The translations under genes and the position numbers were made by a program. A DNA stretch of 64,000 nucleotides from DAOPJM01 sp964490325 (lineage in GTDB: Bacteria > Bacillota > Clostridia > Christensenellales > CAG-138), in the NCBI GenBank assembly GCA_964490325.1, contig CAZBBX010000002.1, forward strand, positions 62,001 through 126,000, in the 5' to 3' direction. Each line of letters begins with the position of its first letter. Positions within the stretch are counted from its first letter, which is position 1. The notes beneath the pieces were generated by a model. The model did no database searches, was not told where the DNA came from, and saw nothing but the letters and a program-made list of their open reading frames with translations. Positions 22,917-31,333 of the stretch are shown piece after piece.

Positions 22917-23996
22917 ATGATCGTAAGCGACATATTCGGAACCCTGCCGGACGGACGCGCCGTGAAGCGCTACACGCTGCGCCAAGGGCCTTGCTCCGCC
23001 TCCGTGATCGAATACGGGGCAAGATTGACCGCACTGTGTCTGCCGCGCTACGACAGCGAGGGCTATCTTACGCAGACCGACGACGTCGTACTGGGCTATG
23101 ACGAGCTTGCGGACTACTTAACGGACACCGCCAATATGGGCGCGACCGTGGGTCCCGTTGCCAACCGCATCGACGGCGCAAGCTTTTCGTTGAACGGCAA
23201 GACCTTTCCGTTGACCGCCAACGACGGCGCTAACTGTCTGCACGGCGGCAGCGCGGCTTTCTCCGAGAAGCTCTGGTCGGGCTGTATCGTCACGGGAGAT
23301 CAGCTCCTGCTGACCTATGTCGCGGAGGACGGCGAGGGCGGTTTCCCCGGACGGCGTACGGTCGAGGTCCTTTATAGCCTGACATGGGAGGATGACTATA
23401 CGGATCTGTTTATTGGTTTTCGGGTGCAAAGCGACAAGGACACGCCCCTGAGCCTTACCAACCATGCGTATTTTCATTTGGACGGGGAGGCCGCAGGTCA
23501 CGCCGAGCGACAGAAGCTGCAGCTGCAGGCAAGCGCATTTTTGCCCGTTCGCAGCGATCTGATCCCGACAGGGGAGCGCCGTGCCGTTTTGGATACGCCC
23601 TTTGATTTTACAAAGCCGCGGTCTGTGGATGAAAAGCTGAACGATGATGACGAACAGCTTCGCTTGGCAGGCGGATACGATCACTGCTTCCTGCTTGACC
23701 CTTCAAAGAAGCGCCATCCGAACGCTGTATTATATGCGCCTGCAAGCGGCCGAGAGATGGCACTGTTCACGGATATGCCGGGTCTGCAGCTTTATACGGG
23801 TAATTTCTTGGCGGGAGTACGCGGCAAGGGCGGACGGAGCTACGAAAAGCACGCGGGGCTTTGTCTGGAGCCTGAGCAGCTGCCCGACGCGCTGCATCAC
23901 AGTGCCTTCCCCTCCCCCATCGTAAAGGCTGAGGAACCTTACACGGCGTATATCGAGTATTGTTTTCAGCAGGATTCCGGGGAGCCGCACTCATAG
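22917..23996 (+). CDS. galM: aldose 1-epimerase (galactose mutarotase)
   Basis: The ATG at 22917 is used because GAGGGAGA sits just upstream; an ATG at 22902 would overlap that site. The 359-residue protein interconverts alpha and beta anomers of galactose and related sugars. Family landmarks include VGPVANRIDGASFSLNGK, LTNHAYFHL with the catalytic His, and the late EPEQLPDALHH with the catalytic Glu. There are no other galactose genes nearby, so it is a single-gene unit. Its 3' end overlaps ansA on the opposite strand by 31 bases. Confidence 0.94.
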   Translation: MIVSDIFGTLPDGRAVKRYTLRQGPCSASVIEYGARLTALCLPRYDSEGYLTQTDDVVLGYDELADYLTDTANMGATVGPVANRIDGASFSLNGKTFPLTANDGANCLHGGSAAFSEKLWSGCIVTGDQLLLTYVAEDGEGGFPGRRTVEVLYSLTWEDDYTDLFIGFRVQSDKDTPLSLTNHAYFHLDGEAAGHAERQKLQLQASAFLPVRSDLIPTGERRAVLDTPFDFTKPRSVDEKLNDDDEQLRLAGGYDHCFLLDPSKKRHPNAVLYAPASGREMALFTDMPGLQLYTGNFLAGVRGKGGRSYEKHAGLCLEPEQLPDALHHSAFPSPIVKAEEPYTAYIEYCFQQDSGEPHS

Positions 23997-24982
23997 AGGA
24001 TGTCGTTTGCGACCGTCGTATAGAAGCTGCGGCGAATGAAGGCAGGATCGCTGCTCTGTCCTAAAATCCACATCAGCTTGGCGACCACCGCCTCGGTGGT
24101 CATGTCGTAGGCCTCCAGCACGGACAGCTCCGCCTTGAGGCCGTGTCCCACGCGGTACACGGTCAGATTGCTGCCCTCGTTCTGTACCTGTGTGGTGATG
24201 ACGATGACCTTGCCAAGCTTGAGCCAACCCGCTATGCAGTCGTAAAACCTGGTAGACAGCAGCGAGGGCACGCCGCCCACACCGAAGCTTTCGATGACGA
24301 CCGCATCGTCCCGTGAAAGGACATAGTCCAATACGCCCGCATCCATGCCCGGAATGAGCTTGACCAAGCCGACCTTGGCGTCCAGCTTGTCGTAAAAGCG
24401 GGGCTTGTCGGCGTGCTGCGGCATGATGTAGCGAAAGACCGCTCCGTCCACCACTCGCGCCAGTTCGGGATAGTTGATGCTGGCAAAGGCAGAAAAGCTC
24501 TTGCTGCGCACCTTGCGCGCACGCGTCCCCAAGATCACGCTGCCGTTGAACACGATGGTCACGCCGCAAAAAGCGCTGTCTGCCGCAATGCGAAAGGCGT
24601 CCAGCAGATTGGTCTTGGAGTCCGTCACATCGCTGTCGATGGGCTTTTGCGCACCCGTAAGCACGATGGGCTTATCCGCATCCTGAATTAGATAGGACAG
24701 CGCCGCCGCCGTGTACGCCATGGTGTCCGTGCCGTGGCTGATGACAAAGCCATCGTACCGACCATAGTTTTCCTGTATGGTCTTTGCCATCTTGAGCCAT
24801 TCTGCGGGGGTCATGTCGGTGCTGTCCAAGTTCATCAGCTGCAGGCACTCGACATGGCAAAGCTCGCGCACGGCGGGGATGTAGCGCAAAAGCTGCTCTG
24901 TATCAAGCTTTGGCGTCAAGCCGTTGTCCGTCATTTCCGAAGCGATGGTTCCGCCCGTTCCGATCATCAAAACGCGTTTCAT
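23966..24982 (-). CDS. ansA: type I L-asparaginase
   Basis: The ATG at 24982 (MKRVLMIGTGGTIAS) follows AAAGGGGAAAGG; an open frame continues upstream but has no family residues. The 338-residue cytoplasmic enzyme hydrolyses Asn to Asp and ammonia. Both catalytic motifs are present: TGGTIAS with nucleophile Thr12, and HGTDT at 83-87 with Thr85-Asp86. No signal peptide, as expected for type I. The C-terminal allosteric-type domain (about 210-330) is complete. Its 3' end overlaps galM. Confidence 0.94.
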   Translation of the reverse strand: MKRVLMIGTGGTIASEMTDNGLTPKLDTEQLLRYIPAVRELCHVECLQLMNLDSTDMTPAEWLKMAKTIQENYGRYDGFVISHGTDTMAYTAAALSYLIQDADKPIVLTGAQKPIDSDVTDSKTNLLDAFRIAADSAFCGVTIVFNGSVILGTRARKVRSKSFSAFASINYPELARVVDGAVFRYIMPQHADKPRFYDKLDAKVGLVKLIPGMDAGVLDYVLSRDDAVVIESFGVGGVPSLLSTRFYDCIAGWLKLGKVIVITTQVQNEGSNLTVYRVGHGLKAELSVLEAYDMTTEAVVAKLMWILGQSSDPAFIRRSFYTTVANDILYECGSPESC

Positions 24983-25003
24983 GGCCTTTCCCCTTTCCGA
25001 ATC

Positions 25004-25035
25004 AAAAAAAGAGCCGCCGACCGTGTCGGCGACTC
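25004..25035 (-). terminator. intrinsic terminator after the CD1247-type gene
   Basis: On the minus strand an 11-base stem (25035-25025 with 25021-25011, one G-T pair) with a 3-base loop is followed by TTTTTTT. It separates the efp-side genes from ansA. Confidence 0.82.
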
Positions 25036-25049
25036 CCCCTTGCACAAAT

Positions 25050-25475
25050 TTATTTGTCGTCCTCGGGTTCGTCCTCATCGTCCTCGTCGTCATCGCACTG
25101 GCCAATGGTGACCGTGATGTCGATGGGGCTGTTGCAATTCGGGCAGACCAGCCCGTCGGGCGAATCCAGCATATCCTCGTCGAAATAGATGGTCTCGCCG
25201 CAATCGGGGCAAACGACCTCAAAGAAGTCGTCGTCATCGTCTTCATCCTCATCCTCGTCGAAAAGCAGCTCGTCGTAGGCATCAAGGCTGTCGAAGATCT
25301 CGTCGAGGCTGTCGTCCATCTCGTCGATCCGTTCCTCGTGGTCGGTCAACTCGTCGGCAACGGCGGACAGTGTGTCCGTGATCGCATTCAGCAAGCGGGA
25401 CAGCTTCTCGTCCTGCAGATTCATGCCGTCCTGTAAGCCCTTCAAATAGGCTACCTTTTCAGAGATCTTGCTCAT
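25050..25475 (-). CDS. acidic zinc-ribbon protein, CD1247-type
   Basis: The 141-residue protein starts MSKISEKVAYLKGLQDGMNL, the N-terminal pattern of the clostridial CD1247 family, followed by a predicted coiled-coil helix (about 20-70), a run of Asp/Glu (about 72-83) and a zinc ribbon with Cys pairs CPDCG (around 89-93) and CPNCN (around 111-115). The C-terminus is again almost all Asp/Glu. Function is unknown; the strongly acidic tails suggest binding to a basic partner such as RNA polymerase or ribosomal proteins, which is inference. AAGGAG precedes the ATG. It follows efp closely. Confidence 0.8.
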   Translation of the reverse strand: MSKISEKVAYLKGLQDGMNLQDEKLSRLLNAITDTLSAVADELTDHEERIDEMDDSLDEIFDSLDAYDELLFDEDEDEDDDDDFFEVVCPDCGETIYFDEDMLDSPDGLVCPNCNSPIDITVTIGQCDDDEDDEDEPEDDK

Positions 25476-25505
25476 AGTACGCTCCTTTTTTTCCGTTAGT
25501 TTGGT

Positions 25506-26063
25506 TCAGACGCGCTCCATGTATTCACCCGAGCGGGTATCCACACGGATCTTGTCGCCTTCGTTGACGAACAGCGGCACATTGAGCTTCAATCCGGTCT
25601 CGAGCGTTGCGGGCTTGGTGGTGCCCGTGGCCGTGTCGCCCTTGAAGCCCGGCTCCGTCTGCGTGATGGTCAGCGTTACAAAGTTCGGCGCCTCCACGGA
25701 GAAGGGCTTTTCCTTGTAGAAGCGGACCTTTACGTTGTCGTTTTCCATGATATAGGATATGGCGTCCTCGACCTGCTCGTGATTGAGCGGGATCTGCTCG
25801 TAGGTCTCCACGTCCATGAAATAGTACAGCTCACCATCGCAATAGAGATACTGCATCTCCTTGGTCTCGATGCGCGCTTCGGGATACTTATCGGTGGGGT
25901 TGAAGGTGCGCTCCAACACTGCACCCGTCATCACGTTCTTCAAACGCGTACGGACAAACGCCGCGCCCTTGCCGGGCTTGACATGCTGGAAGTCCGCGAT
26001 CGACCAGACCGCTCCGTCGATCTCTACCGTGACGCCCTTGCGAAAATCGCCTGCCATTACCAT
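25506..26063 (-). CDS. efp: translation elongation factor P
   Basis: The 185-residue protein has the three beta-barrel domains of EF-P, which rescues ribosomes stalled at consecutive prolines. The tip loop reads HVKPGKGAAF with Lys32 at the modified position. GGAGGA 9 bases upstream supports ATG 26063. It follows the Xaa-Pro peptidase gene, a pairing also seen in Bacillus. In this genome the 32-fold Thr-Pro protein and the other Pro-rich linkers are plausible clients, though Thr-Pro is a weaker stall than Pro-Pro. Confidence 0.97.
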   Translation of the reverse strand: MVMAGDFRKGVTVEIDGAVWSIADFQHVKPGKGAAFVRTRLKNVMTGAVLERTFNPTDKYPEARIETKEMQYLYCDGELYYFMDVETYEQIPLNHEQVEDAISYIMENDNVKVRFYKEKPFSVEAPNFVTLTITQTEPGFKGDTATGTTKPATLETGLKLNVPLFVNEGDKIRVDTRSGEYMERV

Positions 26064-26108
26064 ATGTTGCTTTCCTCCATGTTTCTCTCTCTTGTATTAT
26101 ACCGAGAT

Positions 26109-27176
26109 TCAGTCAATCGTCAACAGTTCTTTTGTCGAAGAGACCAGATCCAGCTTTCCGCCTTCCCGCACGATGCAGCAATCCTCGATGCGAACGCCCA
26201 GCTTGCCTTCCAAGTAGATGCCGGGTTCCACCGTGATGGTCGTTCCCGCCTCTAATATGTCGTTGCTCTTGACGGACGCATAGGGCGCTTCGTGGATCAG
26301 CAGGCCGAAGCCGTGTCCCAAGCTGTGCCCAAACTGCTCGCCATAGCCCTGTGCGCTGATATAGTCCCTGGCAACGGCGTCTAACTCACGTCCGCCCATG
26401 CCCGCCTTCAAGGCGTTTAAGGCGCGCTGCTGCGCTTCCCGCACGATGTCGTAGATCTTGTGGGAAAGCTCGTCCACAGGCCCCACCGCAAAGGTGCGGG
26501 TCATGTCGGAATGGTAACCATCCGCGATGCAGCCAAAGTCCAGCACCACAAGGTCGCCCTTTTCGAGCTTGCGCTCGGAGGGGATGGCGTGGCACATTGC
26601 TCCGTTGGGGCCGGAGCCCACGATGACGTCGAAGGAGGGGCCTTCGCTGCCGTACAGCGCGCAGGCATAGTTCAGCTCGGCTGCCACGCGCTTCTCGGTC
26701 ATGCCCGAATGGATGCGCTTGAGCAGCTCCGTAAAGGCCTTGTCCGCCATGGTCTGCGCCTTTTGCAGGGAGGCGATCTCCTCCTCGGACTTGATGAGGC
26801 GCAGCGCGTCCAGCTCGGCGCTGAAGGGCGTCAGGGTCACGGGCAGCGCTTCATAGCGGCGGAAGGTGGCAAGCGTCATGGCCTGCTCCTCAAAGCCCAG
26901 CCGCGTACAGCCGTCGTCGTGCAGCAGACGCTCCAGTGTGGAATAGAACTCGCCGCGGCCGACCTCGACCACGCGAACGGAGGGACCACACTGCTCGACA
27001 GCCTGAATGGTATAGCGAAAATCGGTCAGCAGATAGCTTTGCTTGTCTGTGACCAAGAAAGCGGCCTCGTCACTGGTGAAGCCGGAGAGATACCGTATGG
27101 CAGTCAGGCTTGTTGCCACCACGGCGTCAAGCTTTGCTTCCGCCATCCGTTGCCGTAATTTCGAGAGCTTGTTCAT
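26109..27176 (-). CDS. Xaa-Pro aminopeptidase / dipeptidase (M24 family)
   Basis: The ATG at 27176 (MNKLSKLRQRM) follows AAGAAGG by 7 bases; an upstream ATG at 27203 is rejected. The 355-residue cytosolic metallopeptidase has a creatinase-like N-terminal domain and a pita-bread fold. Metal ligands are visible in VVLDFGCIADGYHSDMTRTF (two Asp), SLGHGFGLLIHE (His), TVEPGIY (Glu) and VRIED (Glu). It removes residues next to proline. The efp gene follows after 45 bases and likely shares its promoter. Confidence 0.95.
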   Translation of the reverse strand: MNKLSKLRQRMAEAKLDAVVATSLTAIRYLSGFTSDEAAFLVTDKQSYLLTDFRYTIQAVEQCGPSVRVVEVGRGEFYSTLERLLHDDGCTRLGFEEQAMTLATFRRYEALPVTLTPFSAELDALRLIKSEEEIASLQKAQTMADKAFTELLKRIHSGMTEKRVAAELNYACALYGSEGPSFDVIVGSGPNGAMCHAIPSERKLEKGDLVVLDFGCIADGYHSDMTRTFAVGPVDELSHKIYDIVREAQQRALNALKAGMGGRELDAVARDYISAQGYGEQFGHSLGHGFGLLIHEAPYASVKSNDILEAGTTITVEPGIYLEGKLGVRIEDCCIVREGGKLDLVSSTKELLTID

Positions 27177-27206
27177 ACAAAAACCTTCTTTGCAAAGATA
27201 CAAGAT

Positions 27207-27235
27207 AGTATAGCACGAAACGTTGCCCGAAACAA
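27207..27235 (-). promoter_or_regulatory. promoter of the Xaa-Pro peptidase-efp operon
   Basis: TTGTTT (27230-27235), 17-base spacer and TATACT (27207-27212) on the minus strand, about 30 bases before the start. Confidence 0.65.
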
Positions 27236-27315
27236 GCCCTTTTTGCGGCTTTCTGCCCCGATCGGGAGGACAATGAAGGCCTTTTTGAGAAAAGGAAGGC
27301 TTTTTATGGGACTGC

Positions 27316-28005
27316 TCAGCTGCGGTAGGGCAAAAGTTCTGTCAGGAGCTTTTCCATGGCGCGGGTCTCGATGCGGGATACATAGGAGCGGGAGATGCCC
27401 ATCAGCTCCGCCACCTCGCGCTGCGCCAATGCGCAGTCCCGCCCCACGCCGTAGCGCAGCGTCAGCACCGTCTGCTCCCGTTTACTAAGTACCCGCTCCA
27501 TGGCGTCACGCAGCTTTTCTGCGTCCAAGCTCTTGTTGACACTGTCAAAGATGGTCTCCGCATCCGTGCCGATCAGATCCGCAAGTGCAAGCGGGTTCCC
27601 CTCCTTATCGATCCCGACGGATTCCTCGATCGACACCTCGCTCACCCGTCTGCGCTCACTCCTCAGGCTCATGAGGATCTCGTTCTCCACGCATTTGGAC
27701 GCGTACCCCGACAGCGCGCCCTTGTCGGGGCGAAAGCTGTCCACCGCCTTTACAAGCCCTATCGTGCCGATGGAGATAAGGTCGTCCAAGTCGCGGCCGT
27801 TGCCGACATACTTTTTTGCAATATGCGCCACGAGCCTGAGATTGTGGATGATGAGCTGCTCCCTTGCGTCCTCGTCCCCCTGCGAAAGCCGTTTGATGTA
27901 TGCCAGCTCCTCCTCCTTTTCTAAGGGCTTGGGAAAGGAGTTGCTCTGTCCGATATACCCCAGCAGCAGGAAAAACCCGCCAAATGCCGCCAATAAAGAA
28001 AACAT
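27316..28005 (-). CDS. sigK: sporulation sigma factor pro-SigK
   Basis: The 229-residue protein begins with a hydrophobic pro-sequence (MFSLLAAFGGFFLLLGYIGQ) followed by SNSFPKPLEKEEEL, the pattern of pro-sigma-K, which SpoIVFB-type proteases cleave in the mother cell late in sporulation. Region 2 (LIIHNLRLVAHIAKKY, DLISIGTIGLVKAVDSF) and region 4 (REVAELMGISRSYVSRIE) are complete. The gene is uninterrupted, so there is no skin-type element here. GAGGTGG precedes the ATG. A candidate SigE promoter lies directly upstream. This is the best evidence that the organism forms spores. Confidence 0.95.
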   Translation of the reverse strand: MFSLLAAFGGFFLLLGYIGQSNSFPKPLEKEEELAYIKRLSQGDEDAREQLIIHNLRLVAHIAKKYVGNGRDLDDLISIGTIGLVKAVDSFRPDKGALSGYASKCVENEILMSLRSERRRVSEVSIEESVGIDKEGNPLALADLIGTDAETIFDSVNKSLDAEKLRDAMERVLSKREQTVLTLRYGVGRDCALAQREVAELMGISRSYVSRIETRAMEKLLTELLPYRS

Positions 28006-28028
28006 AGCTTTCCACCTCGTTTCGTGAA

Positions 28029-28057
28029 AAGCTATGCTTGTCGATCAAGGAATATCC
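28029..28057 (-). promoter_or_regulatory. candidate sigma-E promoter and SpoIIID-like site for sigK
   Basis: On the minus strand GGATATT (28051-28057), a 14-base spacer and CATAGCTT (28029-28036) resemble the SigE consensus KMATATT-14-CATACAHT (6/7 and 6/8 matches). CGACAAG (28037-28043) in the spacer matches the SpoIIID core GGACAAG at 6 of 7. In Bacillus, sigK is read by SigE with SpoIIID. Confidence 0.55.
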
Positions 28058-28081
28058 GTGTCGAACGGTTGGGAAGGCTGC

Positions 28082-29245
28082 CTATTGGCCGCTGTTCGTC
28101 CAGTACTGCGAGTACTTTTCGACATTCTGCTGATGCTCCTCATAGGTCTTGGAGAAGATCAGCGCCTTTGACTCGGCGGGGTTGCCGTTGCAGAAGTACA
28201 GGTAGCCCTCCGAAAGGAAGTCCTCGTTGGGATAGAGCGCGGCCTCGATGGCAGCCCTGCCCGGGTTGCTGATTGGGCCGATGGGCAGGCCGTCGTTGCG
28301 ATAGGTGTTGTACGGCGAGACCGTTGCGATCTCCTCCGCCGTGAAGCTGTACTTGGTGACGCCCAGCACATAGGACAGCGTTGCGCAGGATTCCAAGCGC
28401 ATCCCAGCCGCAAGACGGTTGTGGAACACCGCCGAGACCTTGGAGAAGTCCTCGTCCGTGCCCGCTTCGCGTTCGATGATGGAGGCAAGCGTCATCACCT
28501 CGTCCCGCGTCATGCCAAGCTCCTCTGCTCTTGCCAGATCCTCGGCCGTGAAGACCTCGTAGTAGCGAAGCAGCATCTTTACAAGGATGTCCTCGCAGCT
28601 TGCATCGGTGTAGACCTCGTAGGTATCGGGGAACAGATAGCCCTCCAAGACGTAACGGCGGTCGCTTGCATCGTCGATGGCGGCAATAAAGTCATAGTTT
28701 GCGAAAAGGCTTGCGTCCTTGCAAAGATTCAAAAATTCGCTTGCGCTTTGAATGATCCCGTTCTCCTCCAGATAGGCGGCTATGGCCTCGCAGCTGTAGC
28801 CCTCGGGGATGGTGAAGCGCACCGTCTGTCTGGCGGGGTTGCCCTCGCAGAGGATGTCCACGATCTCGGAGATGCTCATGTTGCGGGAAAGGAGGTAGGT
28901 GCCTGCCTTCAGGCTGTTGGCCTTGCCGACAAAGTCCACATAGACCTTGAAGGACGCGGTGCTGACGATCAGTCCCGCCTCGTCCTGCCCGCGAGCCGTA
29001 TAGAGGATGCGGGCAATGGTGCTTGCGGAGGAATTGTTGGGGATGACCACCTCGATGGGCGTGGTATCGTTCGCGTCCACGGGGCGTACATAGTGGTTGA
29101 GCACATAGTTGACGGCATAGACAAGCAGGAGCACCACCACGACTGCGCTCAGCACAAGAGCCACGCCCGGCCGTATCGTCTTCCAGATGCGGAGTGCGCG
29201 CTTTCTTGCGGCGGATCTTTCCTTTTTTCCCTTCTGCTGCGTCAT
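28082..29245 (-). CDS. mltG: endolytic murein transglycosylase MltG (YceG-like)
   Basis: The 387-residue protein has a basic cytoplasmic start, one membrane helix (about 27-48), a LysM-like domain and the YceG catalytic domain. Landmarks are LEGYLFPDTYEV, LASIIEREAG with the catalytic Glu, HNRLAAGMRLESCATLSYVLG and YNTYRNDGLPIGPISNPG. It cuts nascent glycan strands outside the membrane and thereby sets their length. The start is odd: a good promoter places the transcript start almost on the ATG, so the message may be leaderless. Sporulation gene sigK follows 76 bases later with its own promoter. Confidence 0.95.
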   Translation of the reverse strand: MTQQKGKKERSAARKRALRIWKTIRPGVALVLSAVVVVLLLVYAVNYVLNHYVRPVDANDTTPIEVVIPNNSSASTIARILYTARGQDEAGLIVSTASFKVYVDFVGKANSLKAGTYLLSRNMSISEIVDILCEGNPARQTVRFTIPEGYSCEAIAAYLEENGIIQSASEFLNLCKDASLFANYDFIAAIDDASDRRYVLEGYLFPDTYEVYTDASCEDILVKMLLRYYEVFTAEDLARAEELGMTRDEVMTLASIIEREAGTDEDFSKVSAVFHNRLAAGMRLESCATLSYVLGVTKYSFTAEEIATVSPYNTYRNDGLPIGPISNPGRAAIEAALYPNEDFLSEGYLYFCNGNPAESKALIFSKTYEEHQQNVEKYSQYWTNSGQ

Positions 29246-29251
29246 GGCGTC

Positions 29252-29280
29252 AGTATAGCAGAGTTCCCGTCAAAATGCAA
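29252..29280 (-). promoter_or_regulatory. promoter touching the mltG start codon
   Basis: TTGCAT (29275-29280), 17-base spacer and TATACT (29252-29257) on the minus strand. Only six bases separate the -10 box from ATG 29245, and there is no Shine-Dalgarno between them. Confidence 0.6.
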
Positions 29281-29292
29281 GATTGGCGGACT

Positions 29293-29643
29293 TTAGCTCA
29301 ACATGCTGTCCAGCTTGATGTCCACCGCCTCGCCAAGGATGCGGTAGACGTCGCCCAGCAGCTGATCCATGCGCAGCTCCGCCATCAGATACCGAAAAGC
29401 CGCCTCATCCGACTGCAGCAGGCGATTGAGGCCGTCAAAGCGCTTGAGCAGCTCCTCATCCTTCGCGCCCGCCAGTATACCGCCCTGTATGCGCATACGC
29501 AGGCGGCTGTATTCGTCTAAAAGCGCGTGCGTACTTTCGGATGCAAACGCATCCTCCCGCGCCTCGATCAAGTTCTTATACGCCTCGCTGTCATGCAGAG
29601 CCGCGCCCAGCGTCCGCGCCTGCAAAAGAATCTTATCGTCCAT
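29293..29643 (-). CDS. YlbF/YmcA-family protein
   Basis: The ATG at 29643 (MDDKILLQAR) has GGAG 7 bases upstream and starts right after the rnj stop; the longer frame to 29658 lies inside rnj. The 116-residue all-helical protein matches the YlbF/YmcA family (ALHDSEAYKNLIEAREDAFA, then LLDEYSRLRMRIQGG). In Bacillus these proteins form a complex that steers RNase Y and affects competence, sporulation and biofilm formation. Being joined to RNase J here fits an RNA-decay role. No Cys cluster for an Fe-S site is seen. Confidence 0.85.
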   Translation of the reverse strand: MDDKILLQARTLGAALHDSEAYKNLIEAREDAFASESTHALLDEYSRLRMRIQGGILAGAKDEELLKRFDGLNRLLQSDEAAFRYLMAELRMDQLLGDVYRILGEAVDIKLDSMLS

Positions 29644-29644
29644 A

Positions 29645-31288
29645 TCAGATCTCCACAACGATGGGCAGGATCACGGGCGTACGCTTGGTCTTGCTGTACA
29701 GGAACTGCTTGAGCACGGCCTTGATGTCGTTCTTGATGCTCGCATAGTTGCCCTTCTCCGCGCCCTCAAAGCGCTTGACCGTGCTGAGGATGTGCTCGAT
29801 GGCCTGCGTGATCAGGTCCTCCGACTGGCGCATATAGATGAAGCCGCGGGAGATGATCTGCACGGGCGCCACCATGCGCCCCGTCTCGCTGTCGATGGTG
29901 ATGATCGCTGCCACCAAGCCGTCCTCGGCAAGGAGCTTGCGATCCTTGATGACCACGTCCTCGATCTGGCTCAAGCCGTCCACCATGACGCCGCCCGCCT
30001 GCACCTGCTCTGTGATGCCGCCCTTGCGCGCATTGAGTTCCACAACATCGCCGATGTGCGCCACAAAGATGCGCTCCTTGGGAATGCCCATCTGCTCTGC
30101 AAGCTCCGCATGCATCCTAAGGTGCCTTGCCTCGCCGTGGACGGGCATGAAGTACTTGGGCTTGATGATGCTGAGCATCAGGCGAAGCTCCTCGCGGCAG
30201 GCGTGACCCGAAACGTGCACGTCCGCCATGCGGTCGTACACCACGTTGGCGCCATGCTCGAACAAGGCGTTGATGACGCGGGACACGCCCTTTTCGTTGC
30301 CGGGGATGGCCGAAGCGGAGATGATGACCGTGTCGCCCTCGCTGATGTTCAGCTTGTGCGAATCGTTCGCCATGCGGAACAGGCCGCTCATCTGCTCGCC
30401 CTGACTGCCCGTCGTCATCACGCAGATCTGCTCGTCCTTGTAACGCTTGAGCTGCTCTACGCGCACCACGCGCTCCTCGGGGATCTTCAGATAGCCCTGC
30501 TTCTGGGCGATCTGTACGATCTGCTCCATGCTGCGACCCTGAAAGCAGATGACGCGGTCATGCGCCACGGCTACATCCGCAACCTGCTGCAGACGGAACA
30601 CGTTGGATGCAAAGGACGCCACGATCACGCGCCCCTTGGCGATGTCAAAGTAATGCTCGAAGGTCTTGCCGATCTCCTTTTCGGACTGGGTATGCCCTGC
30701 GCGCTCCACGTTGGTGCTGTCGCTCAAAAGAGCCAGTACGCCGCGGGAGCCGTAGTAGGCAAGGCGGTTGATGTTGATCGGCTCTCCGTCCATGGGCGTC
30801 AGGTCAATCTTGAAGTCTCCCGTGTGGATGATGGTGCCGATGGGCGTGCCGATCGCCAGCGCCACTGCGCCCGGGATGGAGTGTCCCGTCTTGATGAATT
30901 CTACCTTGAAGCAGCCAAGCTCCACCGTGTCGCCGGGCTTGACCACCCGCAGATCGCCGTTTTGATGCGCCTCGTCCAGCTTGTGCTTGATGAGCGCCGT
31001 GGTGAAATTCGTGCCGTAAACGGGAGCCTTGCACTTGCGCAGCGCATACGGGAGCGCGCCGATGTGGTCCTCATGACCATGCGTGATGAGGTAGCCGCGC
31101 AGCCTGTCCATGTTCTGTTCGATGTAGTTCATGTCGGGGATGACTGCGTCGATGCCCGGCGTTTCATCGTCGGGAAAGCTGACGCCGCAGTCCACCACGA
31201 TCATATCGGAGCCGTACTCGACGACGGTCATGTTCATGCCGATCTCGCCGAGACCGCCCAGCGGTATAATGCGTAATTTGTTTTTCAT
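29645..31288 (-). CDS. rnj: ribonuclease J
   Basis: The 547-residue protein is a metallo-beta-lactamase/beta-CASP nuclease with both endo- and 5'-exonuclease activity in RNA maturation and decay. The zinc motif is HGHEDHIG (70-77); further ligands lie in KTGHSIPGA and HVSGHACREE, and the C-terminal dimerisation domain is present. Length and start (MKNKLRIIPLGGLGEIGMN) match the family. The leader contains a perfect 7-base hairpin. ylbF follows after a single base, suggesting translational coupling. Confidence 0.97.
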   Translation of the reverse strand: MKNKLRIIPLGGLGEIGMNMTVVEYGSDMIVVDCGVSFPDDETPGIDAVIPDMNYIEQNMDRLRGYLITHGHEDHIGALPYALRKCKAPVYGTNFTTALIKHKLDEAHQNGDLRVVKPGDTVELGCFKVEFIKTGHSIPGAVALAIGTPIGTIIHTGDFKIDLTPMDGEPININRLAYYGSRGVLALLSDSTNVERAGHTQSEKEIGKTFEHYFDIAKGRVIVASFASNVFRLQQVADVAVAHDRVICFQGRSMEQIVQIAQKQGYLKIPEERVVRVEQLKRYKDEQICVMTTGSQGEQMSGLFRMANDSHKLNISEGDTVIISASAIPGNEKGVSRVINALFEHGANVVYDRMADVHVSGHACREELRLMLSIIKPKYFMPVHGEARHLRMHAELAEQMGIPKERIFVAHIGDVVELNARKGGITEQVQAGGVMVDGLSQIEDVVIKDRKLLAEDGLVAAIITIDSETGRMVAPVQIISRGFIYMRQSEDLITQAIEHILSTVKRFEGAEKGNYASIKNDIKAVLKQFLYSKTKRTPVILPIVVEI

Positions 31289-31315
31289 AGTTTTCTTTTG
31301 TCCTTCCTTATGGTC

Positions 31316-31333
31316 ACCGATCCCCCGATCGGT
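31316..31333 (-). promoter_or_regulatory. perfect hairpin in the rnj leader
   Basis: ACCGATC and GATCGGT (31316-31322 and 31327-31333) form a perfect 7-base stem with a four-base loop, 28 bases upstream of the rnj ATG. No U-tract follows on the minus strand, so it is not a terminator. It could be a feedback site or an operator. Confidence 0.45.

Noticed and set aside
23966..25285. Extended ansA frame with 101 extra N-terminal residues
   Set aside because: The extra part overlaps the zinc-ribbon gene and a terminator; ATG 24982 with a ribosome site gives the normal asparaginase start.
29369..31276. 635-codon plus-strand frame opposite RNase J
   Set aside because: It mirrors a clearly identified gene, is rich in His/Leu/Ala as antisense frames are, and has no start signals.
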